A DNA stretch of 64,000 nt. Source: JAUILA01 sp050289805 (lineage in GTDB: Bacteria; Bacteroidota; Bacteroidia; Cytophagales; Cyclobacteriaceae). A model generated the notes under the pieces. The model did not search any database. It saw only the letters and a list, made by a program, of their open reading frames with translations, and was not told the origin of the DNA. The stretch spans positions 1 to 64,000 of the forward strand of contig JBNKGL010000018.1 of NCBI GenBank assembly GCA_050289805.1, given 5' to 3'. The position numbers and the translations under genes were made by a program. The first letter of the stretch is position 1. The number at the start of each line of letters is the position of its first letter. Below are positions 52,782 to 62,301 of this stretch, piece after piece.

Positions 52782-54287
52782 TTAATTGTTTTTCCTGTAT
52801 TTAATCAATGCATCGGCTATTTTTCGATCATTCGATAGCCTTGGCACCTTGTTTTGTCCGCCCAATTTACCCTGCTCCTTCATGTACTCAATAAAGGCGC
52901 TCCTTTTTAATGGAACAACTTCCAGAAGTTTCAGAATATTGCCCGACAATAAATCATCATAATATGTATTCAACCCTCTCAGTGCACGGTCCAGATCCGA
53001 TGAGAATGCCTCCAGGTTTTCAGGCATTTTAGAAAATTCAATCAACCACTGGTGATGGGGCATCCCGCCGCCTTCCGGAGTTACATTCGGTGCGACCGTA
53101 AATTCAACAATTTCAGTACCCTGATGTTTTTTCAGTGCTTCCTGCATTGCCTTTTCAACCTCCTCGCCTATGACATGCTCCCCAAATGCCGAGATAAAAT
53201 GTTTGATCCTGCCGGTAACCACGACGCGATACGGATCAGTTGAAACGAATTTAATGGTATCGCCAAGGTTATAGCCCCACAAACCGGCATTACTGTTGAT
53301 AATGACCGCATAGTTCACATTTTTCTCAACCTCTCCAATGGTAAGCCTTGGCGGATCGTCCTCGAAAAACCTGTCGGCCGGAATAAACTCAAAAAATATT
53401 CCGCTGTTCAATAAAAGAAGCAAACCTTCCTCCCGCTGACTGTCCTGGTAGGCAATAAATCCTTCCGACGCGGGATATGTCTCAATTGAATCAACCGGCT
53501 TACCGATGCTCTCATAAAGTTTCGCCCGGTATGGTTCAAAATTCACTCCGCCATACACGAACAGGGAAAAATCAGGAAATACATCCTTGATCTTCTTTCC
53601 GGTACGTTTCTCAATCCTGTCGAAATACATCTGAACCCAGGGAGGAATCCCGGAGATCAGTGTCATGCGCTCATCTATCGTTTCATCTATAATCCGGTCG
53701 AGCTTGGTTTCCCAATCTTCAATACAATTGGTTTCGTAACTCGGCAGTTGATTTGTTCGCAAATACCCGGGCACATGATGATTCACAATACCCGATAACC
53801 TGCCTGTATGCACACCCGCCTGCTGGCTTAATTCCGGACTCCCGGATAAAAATATGAGCTTGCCATCGAGAAATGCGGCTTTCCTGGTCTCATGCACATA
53901 ACTTAAAAGGGCATTCCGGGCACTGTTGATATGGTTCGGAAGTGACTCTTTGGTGATTGGGATATATTTTGTGCCGGAGGTCGTTCCGGAAGTCTTGGCA
54001 AAATAAGCGGGCATTCCCGGCCATAACACATCACGCTTTCCCTCCAGAATCTTTTTCACATAGGGTTTAAGGGCTTCGTAATCTCTGACAGGTACGGCAC
54101 TCCGGAAATCCTGGTGATTGCTGATATCCCGAAATCCATGATCAAGTCCGAAAGTTGTATCAGATGCCCTGGATAAAAGCATTTGTAAAATTCGCTCCTG
54201 GGAACCTACAGGATCCTTAGCCCACTTCCGGGTTTGAGCGGCAATATAGGCGGCAAAAGGTTTACTTAATACTGATCTGAACCCCAT
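52782..54287 (-). CDS. GH3 (auxin-response type) acyl-adenylating protein
   Basis: A 501-residue protein of the GH3 family, in plants acyl-acid-amido synthetases of the adenylate-forming superfamily; bacterial members have no proven substrate. Visible motifs: the ATP-binding FAKTSGTTSGTKYIPIT near 108-124, VYGGVNFEPY, TYPASEGFIAYQ and the hinge-side LGDTIKFVST with VTGRIKHFISAFGEHV. All core adenylation motifs seem present. It is transcribed with dxr and rseP and ends right at the dxr start. The neighbours suggest membrane-related chemistry, but this is not evidence of function. Confidence 0.92.
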   Translation of the reverse strand: MGFRSVLSKPFAAYIAAQTRKWAKDPVGSQERILQMLLSRASDTTFGLDHGFRDISNHQDFRSAVPVRDYEALKPYVKKILEGKRDVLWPGMPAYFAKTSGTTSGTKYIPITKESLPNHINSARNALLSYVHETRKAAFLDGKLIFLSGSPELSQQAGVHTGRLSGIVNHHVPGYLRTNQLPSYETNCIEDWETKLDRIIDETIDERMTLISGIPPWVQMYFDRIEKRTGKKIKDVFPDFSLFVYGGVNFEPYRAKLYESIGKPVDSIETYPASEGFIAYQDSQREEGLLLLLNSGIFFEFIPADRFFEDDPPRLTIGEVEKNVNYAVIINSNAGLWGYNLGDTIKFVSTDPYRVVVTGRIKHFISAFGEHVIGEEVEKAMQEALKKHQGTEIVEFTVAPNVTPEGGGMPHHQWLIEFSKMPENLEAFSSDLDRALRGLNTYYDDLLSGNILKLLEVVPLKRSAFIEYMKEQGKLGGQNKVPRLSNDRKIADALIKYRKNN

Positions 54288-54352
54288 GGTGAATCTTCCG
54301 ATAACGACAATTTTAACAAGATTTAACCAGATACGGGCACAACTTCTGAATT

Positions 54353-54382
54353 TTTGTCTCGTTATAAAGTGTTGTAAATTTG
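54353..54382 (+). promoter_or_regulatory. Bacteroidota promoter of the htrA gene
   Basis: TTTG (54353-54356), 18 nt, TAAATTTG (54375-54382). Transcription should begin near 54389, some 13 nt before the ATG. Confidence 0.75.
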
Positions 54383-54401
54383 ACTGAAAATTATTCTGAC
54401 C

Positions 54402-55856
54402 ATGAAGAAGACCATTGCGACAATATTGATCGGATTTATTGCAGGGATTGGAGGTTCGTATGTCTATCAGCAGCTTGCTGTGGAGTCGTCAACCCGGGAA
54501 TCAGCCATTCCTGTTCGAACGGTAGCAAGCAATTCTGATGAACCAGGAAGATCCGGCGAGGAAAGGACCATTTTACCTGCCGAAGACTTTGTGATGGCCT
54601 CCCGTCTCAGCACACAAAGTGTCGTATACATCAAAAATATCAGTGAGAAGGTCTATGCCCGAAGCTACCTGGATTATCTCTTCGACAGGAATCCCGGGAC
54701 AGAAACGCGCATCAGCAGCGGTTCCGGTGTGATTTTCACGAATGACGGATATATTGTAACCAACAATCATGTGGTTAATCAGGCAGACAAGCTGGAGGTT
54801 GTATACAACAAGCAATCCTATGACGCCTCCCTTATTGGGGTGGATCCCTCCACAGACCTGGCCGTATTAAAGATTGAAGATGATGATCTTCCTGCCATAA
54901 GACTTGGCAGTTCAAAATCGCTACAGGTAGGTGAATGGGTAATTGCCGTGGGCAATCCATTTAACCTGACATCCACCGTTACGGCAGGAATTGTAAGTGC
55001 AAAGGGTCGTGAGATCAACATCCTTCAAAGCAATTTCCCTATTGAATCTTTTATTCAGACAGATGCTGCGATTAATCCGGGGAATAGCGGAGGCGCGCTT
55101 GTAAATAAAGACGGGCAATTGGTAGGAATCAATACCGCAATTCTGTCGCAAACGGGTTCGTATGCCGGCTATGGATTTGCCGTTCCAATTGACATCGTAA
55201 AAAAAGTAGTGGAAGACATTATTGAATATGGCGAAGTTCAAAAAGCTTTTTTTGGCGGCGAAGTGGCTGATTTTAATTCTGAAATAGCCGAGCGACTTGA
55301 TATTGAAGTAGGAGCTGACAAGGAATACAGGGGAGTTATCCTGGCATATCTGCAGGAGGATGGAGCAGCAGCCCGAGCTGGATTAAAAGAAGGCGATATT
55401 ATCCTTCAAATTAATGATGATCCTGTAAACAGCCGATCTGAGTTTGAAGAAGACCTGAGTTATAACTCACCCGGGGATGTGATCACAGTCTTATATGAGC
55501 GGGATGGAAAGGAAAGGTCAGCGACTATAACACTCACAAACCGTGAAGGAACCACCGCTATTCTGAAACGTGAAATTTTCTCATCCGATGTCCTTGGAGC
55601 AAAATTTGAAACCGTATCCAAAGTTGAACGCGATATCCTGGAAATAGAATATGGAGTGAAGGTATTCAACATTGAAAACGGATTGCTCAAACGTATCGGG
55701 GTAACCGAAGACTTCGTCGTTACAGAAATCAATAATTACAAAATAAAAACTCCCGAGGAGCTGGTTGATATTCTTACTAAAATTCGCGGACGCGTAGTAA
55801 TGGAAGGGATCAACAAGCAGGGACGCCGGGGGTATTATTCATTTGATTTAAGGTAG
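54402..55856 (+). CDS. HtrA/Deg-type periplasmic serine protease
   Basis: A 484-residue protease and chaperone of misfolded envelope proteins. The N-terminal helix (MKKTIATILIGFIAGIGGSY) is a signal peptide or anchor. The trypsin-like domain has the triad His in VTNNHVV near 122, Asp in PSTDLAVLKI near 151 and Ser in INPGNSGGAL near 229. Two PDZ domains follow (about 300-390 with AARAGLKEGDIILQIND; and 410-484 with a GITxxF-like IGVTEDFVVTEI). This is the Bacteroidota form of DegP/DegQ. The 3' end overlaps the next, convergent gene by 22 bp. Confidence 0.94.
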   Translation: MKKTIATILIGFIAGIGGSYVYQQLAVESSTRESAIPVRTVASNSDEPGRSGEERTILPAEDFVMASRLSTQSVVYIKNISEKVYARSYLDYLFDRNPGTETRISSGSGVIFTNDGYIVTNNHVVNQADKLEVVYNKQSYDASLIGVDPSTDLAVLKIEDDDLPAIRLGSSKSLQVGEWVIAVGNPFNLTSTVTAGIVSAKGREINILQSNFPIESFIQTDAAINPGNSGGALVNKDGQLVGINTAILSQTGSYAGYGFAVPIDIVKKVVEDIIEYGEVQKAFFGGEVADFNSEIAERLDIEVGADKEYRGVILAYLQEDGAAARAGLKEGDIILQINDDPVNSRSEFEEDLSYNSPGDVITVLYERDGKERSATITLTNREGTTAILKREIFSSDVLGAKFETVSKVERDILEIEYGVKVFNIENGLLKRIGVTEDFVVTEINNYKIKTPEELVDILTKIRGRVVMEGINKQGRRGYYSFDLR

Positions 55857-56494
55857 TTTAATACTGACAGCGGAATTCCATACGATGCCGTTGATTCAGG
55901 ATCTGTTTCAGGAGGTAATACCTGTCGTTTGAATGGAACTGTCCCTGCCCAAATCGGCAGGGCATAATCCTCGGCATCATCTTTAGGTCCGCCGGTACGT
56001 ATCTTGGCACTTGCCTGATCTATCTGAAGCCGAAGCACCATGGTGCCTTTCAATTCCTTCGCATTGGGTTCCCTTGCTTCATCCCATCGACCCGGGATCA
56101 GGTGCTCAGAGATAGTTCGAAGCGCCTCATATTTCTCATCACCCTCTACTTTATGGGCGGTTCCGAATAATACAACCGACCGGTAATTCATGGAATGATG
56201 AAAAGCAGACCGCGCCAAAACCAGTCCGTCTACCAGTGTTACAGCAATTGAACAAGGAATCCCCTTATCAAGAACTTTAAGCATTCTGCTGGCGGCGGAG
56301 CCATGGATATAGATGAATTCGCCTTTTCTGCCGTACAGGGTGGGTATTATGAAAGGCTGTCCATCCACCACAAAAGAAACATGGGCGATTTCACCGGCAT
56401 CCAGGACTTCAAAAACAGTTTCCTGGTCATAATGGCCGCGATTAGGAACGCGCTTTACCTTATTTCGGGAATTAATGGGGTAGGATTTGCTCAT
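55835..56494 (-). CDS. Pyridoxamine 5'-phosphate oxidase-like flavin-binding protein
   Basis: A 219-residue split-barrel protein of the flavin-nucleotide-binding group. The start block RVPNRGHYDQETVFEVLDAG is followed by HVSFVVDGQPFIIPTLYGR, YIHGSAASRML (FMN phosphate contact), and SMNYRSVVLFGTAH with KELKGTMVLRLQI. The set corresponds to the family that includes NimA-like nitroimidazole resistance relatives. No operon partner: it is convergent with htrA and separated from dnaA by 57 bp, in the same direction, so it may be read with dnaA. Substrate not known. Confidence 0.88.
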   Translation of the reverse strand: MSKSYPINSRNKVKRVPNRGHYDQETVFEVLDAGEIAHVSFVVDGQPFIIPTLYGRKGEFIYIHGSAASRMLKVLDKGIPCSIAVTLVDGLVLARSAFHHSMNYRSVVLFGTAHKVEGDEKYEALRTISEHLIPGRWDEAREPNAKELKGTMVLRLQIDQASAKIRTGGPKDDAEDYALPIWAGTVPFKRQVLPPETDPESTASYGIPLSVLNYLKSNE

Positions 56495-56551
56495 ACATTA
56501 AAAGTACGGCCAGTTCGGATCAGACGTTACAAAAAGAGAAAAATAATTTAA

Positions 56552-57970
56552 TCAGATGGCTTTCATCTTGAGCTTTTTCTTCAGCTCTTCGATCTGTGAT
56601 TTGAAGCTGTTACTCGTGTCCATCATGTCATTTACAGATTGAACGGCATGAATTACAGTGCTATGGTCACGGCCTCCAAAATGATACCCGATAGCCTTAA
56701 GGGAGTGATCCGTATATTCCTTGGAGAAATACATGGCTACCTGCCGGGCAATAACGATTTCCTTTTTACGCGTTTTATCCTTCAGGTCATCTACATCCAC
56801 CTTGAAGTATTCTGAGATGGTCTTCTGGATGTAATCGATGCTTACTTCGGTATCGATGTCGTGGACAATATTCTTTAAAATCTGTTTGGCCAGCTCAAGG
56901 TCGAGCTCAGCCCTGCTCAGTGAAGCATGTGCGATAAGGGAAATCAATACACCCTCCAATTCACGCACGTTGGTATCCACACTATAGGCGAGGTATTCAA
57001 TTACGTTATCCGGAATATTGATACCATCGGCCTGCATTTTTCGCTGGATAATCGCCACCCTGGTCTCATAATCGGGCTGTTGCAAATCTGCCGTTAGCCC
57101 CCACTTAAACCTTGAAAGAAGCCTTTCCTGCAGTCCCTTCAAATCCCGCGGCGGACAGTCACTGGTCATAATGATCTGCTTGCCTGCCTGGTGAAGGTGA
57201 TTGAAAATATGGAAAAAGATTTCCTGTGTTCTTTCCTTTCCTGCCAGGAACTGGACATCATCGATGATCAGGATATCAACCTGCATATAGAAATTCTGAA
57301 ATTCCTGGATCTTATTATTTCGTAATGCCTCAATGAACTGGTTGGTGAATTTTTCCGAGGAAACGTACAATACGAAGCGATCACCTATATTGGATTTGAT
57401 CTCATTTCCGATTGCCTGAACCAGGTGTGTTTTACCAAGCCCCACACCACCATACAGCATTAATGGGTTGAATGATGTTATTCCCGGCTTTTGCGCAACC
57501 GCAAATCCGGCGGACCGGGCTAACCGGTTACAATCACCTTCGATATAAGTGTCGAATGTATAATTCGGGTTGAGTTGTGATTCCTGGTAAAGGGTATCAA
57601 CGTTCTTGAGGTGGAATGGAGAAAAATAATCCGTTCCTGAATTCTGTCCGTTGCTGTTTTTATTATTGGGTCTGTTAGGCAAATTAACCGACAAAGGTGA
57701 CGTCCGGCTATTTCCGCGGTCAACGATAACGGAATATTCAAGGCGCGCCTGTTGTCCCATCACTGCTGTAATGGCCTTTTTCAATACCTGCACATAGTGC
57801 TCCTCAAGCCATTCATAGAAGAATTGACTCGGCACTTGTATTGTTAGCACATCATCCGAGCAACTCAAAGGTACAATGGGCTTGAACCAGGTATTAAAAC
57901 TCTGTTCCGGCACATGTTCCCTTATGACTCGAAGACAATCGCCCCAAACTGTTCCACAATCAATCTTCAT
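56552..57970 (-). CDS. dnaA: Chromosomal replication initiator DnaA
   Basis: A 472-residue AAA+ protein that opens the replication origin. Domain I (TVWGDCLRVIREHVPEQSFNTWF-type start) is followed by a Ser/Asn-rich linker (about 100-120, NRPNNKNSNGQNSG), Walker A in YGGVGLGKTHLVQA near 177, Walker B LIIDDVQFLAG near 235, sensor 2, and the domain IV helix-turn-helix with the signature GRDHSTVIHA near 435. The length is normal. It is not next to dnaN, gyrB or recF. No cluster of TTATNCACA boxes is seen on either side, so there is no sign of oriC. Confidence 0.97.
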   Translation of the reverse strand: MKIDCGTVWGDCLRVIREHVPEQSFNTWFKPIVPLSCSDDVLTIQVPSQFFYEWLEEHYVQVLKKAITAVMGQQARLEYSVIVDRGNSRTSPLSVNLPNRPNNKNSNGQNSGTDYFSPFHLKNVDTLYQESQLNPNYTFDTYIEGDCNRLARSAGFAVAQKPGITSFNPLMLYGGVGLGKTHLVQAIGNEIKSNIGDRFVLYVSSEKFTNQFIEALRNNKIQEFQNFYMQVDILIIDDVQFLAGKERTQEIFFHIFNHLHQAGKQIIMTSDCPPRDLKGLQERLLSRFKWGLTADLQQPDYETRVAIIQRKMQADGINIPDNVIEYLAYSVDTNVRELEGVLISLIAHASLSRAELDLELAKQILKNIVHDIDTEVSIDYIQKTISEYFKVDVDDLKDKTRKKEIVIARQVAMYFSKEYTDHSLKAIGYHFGGRDHSTVIHAVQSVNDMMDTSNSFKSQIEELKKKLKMKAI

Positions 57971-57994
57971 GTAATAAGAATATAAACTTTAGTT

Positions 57995-58026
57995 CAGATG
58001 TATTCTGATTTAAAAAGGGAAACAAA
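57995..58026 (-). promoter_or_regulatory. Candidate promoter of dnaA
   Basis: Minus strand TTTG (complement of 58023-58026), 20 nt, TACATCTG (complement of 57995-58002), one mismatch to TAnnTTTG. Start near 57988, leader about 18 nt. Confidence 0.5.
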
Positions 58027-58185
58027 TTTGGCAAAAAAAACAGGAACATGAAAGATTAACTGAAGGGATATTATGAGTTTTTTAGATATACCCTGAAATC
58101 GCCTGTTTGTGTCTTTTTGTAGTGACCCTTTTTACAATCGGTGTTTCTTATCAAATTAGTAACTTTACGGTGTGATGCAACTATT

Positions 58186-59280
58186 ATGACAGAATTTAAA
58201 TCAGTAAATTTCGACGAGTGGCAAAATCACGCTATCAGTGATTTGAAATCCGCACAAGAATTTGACAAACTCTTCAGGAAATGGGGAGACCTGAAAGTCA
58301 AACCCTACTTTGACTCGGCTGACATCTCCGATAAAATACTGACGTTCAGCAATCACCTGACCCCTGGCGATGCATCGGGTGTTACTCCCCGCAGGTGGTA
58401 CAATGTAGTATCGGTGGATGTTAATGATGCTGCCGCAGCCAATGCAGAAGTCCTTTCACTCCTGATGAAAGGTGTGGAAGGCATTCACTTCAATATCAGC
58501 AAGCCTGTTTCAATTCGAATCCTGCTTCAGGATATCCTTCCACAGTATATCTTCTTGTCTTTTACGGTTGCTGAAATGAGCCAGGCAGATGAGATCCGGG
58601 CATGGTTGGACTCATGCGATCTGGACCGGAAGGATGTAACAGGATACATCCAGTTTAAAAATTCGGATGAGAATGACGATCACCTTATCAGTCTGTTCGA
58701 GCCATGGCCAAACTTTTGCTGCCTCTTTTTCGGTCAAGCAGAAAGTAGTGATGATGACGTTCAGTCCCTGGCAGAAATGATGGTCGGGGTAAATAATCTA
58801 TTGGATCGATACACGCGTTTGGATCATTCACCTGAAGCTGTTTCCGGAAATTTAGTTTTTGGGATCACATTAGGGCCGGTTTATTTTCATGAGATAGTTC
58901 GATTGCGTGCCATACGACTCCTTATTTACAAGCTTACCCGGGCATGGGGCGTCAATATTCCACCAGAAGATTTTCTTATACATGCCATATCATCACCCTG
59001 GGTAAATGAAGATTTTCAGCCTATGGGGAATCTTATAAAATCGGCCTCAACGGCAATGGCCGGAGTTCTTGGGGGTTGCAATGCACTTACGGTAATGCCT
59101 GAAGATCCGAAAAGCCCTTTACAAAACAGGATTGCGCGAAATACCGGAATCATACTAAAAGAAGAATCTTATCTTGACAGGACGCGGGATACCATTGCCG
59201 GTGCCTATTATATTGAAGCCCTTACCGAAGAACTTGCGCGGTCAGTTTGGACGGAATTTCAAAAACTCACAGCCCAATGA
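58186..59280 (+). CDS. mutA: Methylmalonyl-CoA mutase small (beta) subunit
   Basis: A 364-residue subunit without the B12-binding domain, related to the TIM barrel of the large subunit. The ATG at 58186 (MTEFKSVNFDEWQ) is chosen over a frame extension of 15 codons. Blocks shared with the family are DATHRG-equivalent region lost, ISSPWVNEDFQPMGNLIKSASTAMAGVLGGCNALTV and RIARNTGIILKEESYLDRTRDTIAGAYYIEALT. It binds no cofactor and gives stability to the heterodimer. Its stop overlaps the start of the large subunit gene (ATGA). The intergenic 215 bp before it hold the dnaA promoter and no further gene. Confidence 0.93.
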   Translation: MTEFKSVNFDEWQNHAISDLKSAQEFDKLFRKWGDLKVKPYFDSADISDKILTFSNHLTPGDASGVTPRRWYNVVSVDVNDAAAANAEVLSLLMKGVEGIHFNISKPVSIRILLQDILPQYIFLSFTVAEMSQADEIRAWLDSCDLDRKDVTGYIQFKNSDENDDHLISLFEPWPNFCCLFFGQAESSDDDVQSLAEMMVGVNNLLDRYTRLDHSPEAVSGNLVFGITLGPVYFHEIVRLRAIRLLIYKLTRAWGVNIPPEDFLIHAISSPWVNEDFQPMGNLIKSASTAMAGVLGGCNALTVMPEDPKSPLQNRIARNTGIILKEESYLDRTRDTIAGAYYIEALTEELARSVWTEFQKLTAQ

Positions 59281-61397
59281 AACCAGATTTCTCCAAAATT
59301 GATTTTGATACCTTCCAGCCTGAGCCGTTATCACAAGCCGCACAGCCCTGGGAATCAGCCGAAAAAATTACAGTGAAAGCCACGTATGATCCGGAATCAA
59401 CCAAAAACTTGCCGCATACAGGGTTTTCATCAGGAATCCCTCCATACCTGAGGGGGCCGTATACCACCATGTATACGGTAAGGCCCTGGACCATCCGTCA
59501 ATATGCGGGATTTTCCACAGCACAGGAATCAAACGCATTCTATCGGAGAAACCTGGCTGCCGGTCAGAAAGGGCTTTCTGTCGCATTCGATCTTGCCACC
59601 CATCGCGGTTATGATTCTGACCACCCTCGTGTAACAGGTGATGTCGGCAAAGCAGGCGTTGCAATAGATTCGGTGCTGGATATGAAAATTTTATTCGATC
59701 AGATCCCACTCGATAAAATGTCTGTTTCAATGACCATGAACGGTGCCGTAATTCCCATCATGGCTTTTTACATTGTAGCTGCGGAAGAACAGGGAGTTGC
59801 CCCGGAGCAATTGAGCGGCACCATCCAAAATGATATCCTGAAGGAATTTATGGTCAGGAACACCTATATCTATCCGCCCAAACCTTCGATGCGCATTATT
59901 TCAGACATATTTAAATACACATCGCAAAAGATGCCGAGGTTCAACTCCATCAGCATCAGCGGATACCACATGCAGGAAGCGGGAGCTACAGCGGATATTG
60001 AGCTGGCGTATACCCTGGCAGACGGACTGGAATATTTACGGACTGGAATTGATGCCGGTCTGGATATTGATGCCTTTGCACCACGCATATCGTTTTTCTG
60101 GGGGATCGGAATGAATCATTTTATGGAAGTGGCCAAAATGCGGGCCGGCCGCCTGATGTGGGCTCAAATGGTAAAGGAATTCAATCCAAAGAATGAAAAA
60201 TCCATGGCATTACGAACACATTGCCAGACTTCGGGTTGGAGCCTTACGGAACAGGATCCCTATAATAATGTGACCCGCACCTGTATTGAGGCCATGGCTG
60301 CCGTATTCGGAGGAACACAATCACTCCATACCAATTCCCTCGACGAAGCAATTGCCCTTCCAACTGATTACTCCGCCAGGATAGCCAGAAATACACAGCT
60401 CTTTCTGCAAAAGGTCTCCGGAATTACGGAAATCGTTGACCCCTACGGTGGTTCCGCCTACCTGGAGAACCTTACCCATGAACTCGCCGAACGCGCCTGG
60501 GAGCACATTCGTGAAATTGATTCTCTCGGTGGCATGGCGGCTGCTATAGAAAGCGGCATACCTAAAATGCGGATCGAAGAGGCTGCTGCACGAAAGCAGG
60601 CGAGAATTGATTCCGGAAAAGATATTATTGTTGGCGTAAACCGCTACGAAACGGATGAAAAGTCTGATTTCGATATCCTGGAGGTTGACAATACCCGTGT
60701 GCGAGATGAACAGATCGAACGACTGACGACACTGAAGCGTGAGCGAAATGAAGATGCGGTTGTAAAAGCATTAAAAAACATTTCAGAAATCGCGGAATCC
60801 GGAAAGGGCAATTTACTGGAGGCCGCTGTTGAAGCAGCTCGTGTTCGCGCCACACTTGGCGAGATTTCAGATGCAATGGAAAAAGTATTTGGTCGGCACA
60901 AGGCGACCACCCGCGCTATCAGCGGGGTTTATTCATCAGAATTACAAATGGACAAAAAATTTCACGAAGCGCGCACGCTTTCAGACAAATTCGCCGAACA
61001 AGAAGGTCGCCGGCCTCGAATCCTGGTGGCCAAAATGGGCCAGGACGGTCACGACAGGGGCGCCAAAGTAATCGCTACCAGTTTTGCAGATCTCGGCTTT
61101 GACGTAGATATCGGGCCATTATTTCAAACCCCGGAAGAAGTAGCAAAGCAAGCTATTGAGAATGATGTACACCTGATTGGTGCATCAAGCCTGGCAGGCG
61201 GACATAAAACCCTGATTCCGGCGCTTATTGAATCTTTAAAGGAAATGGGCAGGGAAGATATCATGGTTATTGCAGGGGGTGTTATCCCACCGGCGGATTA
61301 TGATTTTCTTTACAAAGCCGGTGTCGGCGGTGTATTTGGACCGGGCACTGTGATATCCAATGCCGCTATTGAAATTCTGCAAAAATTGATGGACTGA
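59277..61397 (+). CDS. mutB: Methylmalonyl-CoA mutase large (alpha) subunit
   Basis: A 706-residue adenosylcobalamin-dependent enzyme that interconverts methylmalonyl-CoA and succinyl-CoA, linking propionate and succinate. The ATG at 59277 overlaps the mutA stop. The TIM barrel has RPWTIRQYAGFSTAQESN, SVAFDLATHRGYDSDHPRV, SISGYHMQEAGAT and RTHCQTSGWSLTEQDPYNN. The C-terminal B12 domain has the base-off/His-on motif in KMGQDGHDRGAKV near 590, GASSLAGGHKTLIPAL and GGVIPPADY. Complete and of standard length. No meaB GTPase or epimerase gene follows. Needs cobalamin, which the riboswitch-controlled receptor at 1886-3754 would import. Confidence 0.97.
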   Translation: MKPDFSKIDFDTFQPEPLSQAAQPWESAEKITVKATYDPESTKNLPHTGFSSGIPPYLRGPYTTMYTVRPWTIRQYAGFSTAQESNAFYRRNLAAGQKGLSVAFDLATHRGYDSDHPRVTGDVGKAGVAIDSVLDMKILFDQIPLDKMSVSMTMNGAVIPIMAFYIVAAEEQGVAPEQLSGTIQNDILKEFMVRNTYIYPPKPSMRIISDIFKYTSQKMPRFNSISISGYHMQEAGATADIELAYTLADGLEYLRTGIDAGLDIDAFAPRISFFWGIGMNHFMEVAKMRAGRLMWAQMVKEFNPKNEKSMALRTHCQTSGWSLTEQDPYNNVTRTCIEAMAAVFGGTQSLHTNSLDEAIALPTDYSARIARNTQLFLQKVSGITEIVDPYGGSAYLENLTHELAERAWEHIREIDSLGGMAAAIESGIPKMRIEEAAARKQARIDSGKDIIVGVNRYETDEKSDFDILEVDNTRVRDEQIERLTTLKRERNEDAVVKALKNISEIAESGKGNLLEAAVEAARVRATLGEISDAMEKVFGRHKATTRAISGVYSSELQMDKKFHEARTLSDKFAEQEGRRPRILVAKMGQDGHDRGAKVIATSFADLGFDVDIGPLFQTPEEVAKQAIENDVHLIGASSLAGGHKTLIPALIESLKEMGREDIMVIAGGVIPPADYDFLYKAGVGGVFGPGTVISNAAIEILQKLMD

Positions 61398-61478
61398 TCG
61401 TAGGCCCACTTTTTAATACAGTGACCTCAATGTTCAGTGCCATTTGTATTTAAACAAGTAATCCTAGAAATTACAGGG

Positions 61479-62300
61479 ATGAATCACGATTCACGATATG
61501 AACGACTACGCGAAAAAACGCATGAGGTAATTTTTGAAGCGGATACACCCTGGGGTAAAGCTTTCGATGTCGTGCTTCTGATTGCCATTCTGCTCAGTGT
61601 AATCGTGGTTATGCTGGAGAGTGTTCGGGAAGTTCGAATTAAATACGGGGAAGAATTATTTATTGCCGAATGGATCTTCACTGCACTTTTCACAGTAGAA
61701 TACATTGCAAGGCTTTGGTCAGTTAACAAGCCTATGAAGTATGCTTTGAGTTTTTATGGCATAGTCGATCTTCTTTCAATACTCCCGGCCTACATAGCCC
61801 TGTTTGTTTCAGGCGCGCAGGCATTTCTTGTTTTGCGAAGCATTCGGTTGATACGTGTCTTCAGGGTATTTAAGCTTGTGCGGTTTTTGGGAGAAGCATC
61901 AGTTCTCAAAGAAGCCTTGCGTGCCAGCAAAGCAAAAATTATCGTTTTCATCGGCAGTATTTTTATCATGGTAGTACTTCTGGGTACACTGATGTATATC
62001 ATAGAAGGAGGTGAAAATGGCTTTACCTCAATTCCCAAAAGTGTTTACTGGGCAGTTGTGACCTTAACTACGGTTGGTTATGGGGATATAGCTCCGCAAA
62101 CGGCCTTAGGCCAGGGACTTGCCACCTTGATTATGATACTGGGTTATGGGATCATTGCGGTTCCAACCGGAATTGTTACATCAGAAATGACCCGGGCAAA
62201 GAATCCGGTTCATAAAAATACCCGATCCTGTCAGCACTGCGGTGCCGAAGGACACCAGGATAAGGCTGTCTATTGTTATAAATGCAGCGAAAAACTTTGA
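61479..62300 (+). CDS. Voltage-gated potassium channel with C-terminal zinc ribbon
   Basis: A 273-residue channel of the six-helix type. ATG 61479 has an AGGG box just before it, better than a GTG 14 codons upstream. S1 is VVLLIAILLSVIVVMLE, S4 is the charged RSIRLIRVFRVFKLVRF with regularly spaced Arg, and the filter TVGYGD is near 198-203, preceded by WAVVTLT. After S6 comes a short cytoplasmic tail with CQHCGAEGHQDKAVYCYKC, a four-Cys zinc ribbon that ordinary bacterial Kv channels lack. Follows mutB by 81 bp in the same direction but is likely a separate unit. Convergent with the helicase gene. Confidence 0.92.
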   Translation: MNHDSRYERLREKTHEVIFEADTPWGKAFDVVLLIAILLSVIVVMLESVREVRIKYGEELFIAEWIFTALFTVEYIARLWSVNKPMKYALSFYGIVDLLSILPAYIALFVSGAQAFLVLRSIRLIRVFRVFKLVRFLGEASVLKEALRASKAKIIVFIGSIFIMVVLLGTLMYIIEGGENGFTSIPKSVYWAVVTLTTVGYGDIAPQTALGQGLATLIMILGYGIIAVPTGIVTSEMTRAKNPVHKNTRSCQHCGAEGHQDKAVYCYKCSEKL

Positions 62301-62301
62301 T

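Noticed and set aside
57971..58185. Replication origin beside dnaA
   Set aside because: No TTATNCACA cluster and no dnaN/gyrB neighbours are seen; the gene order also speaks against it.
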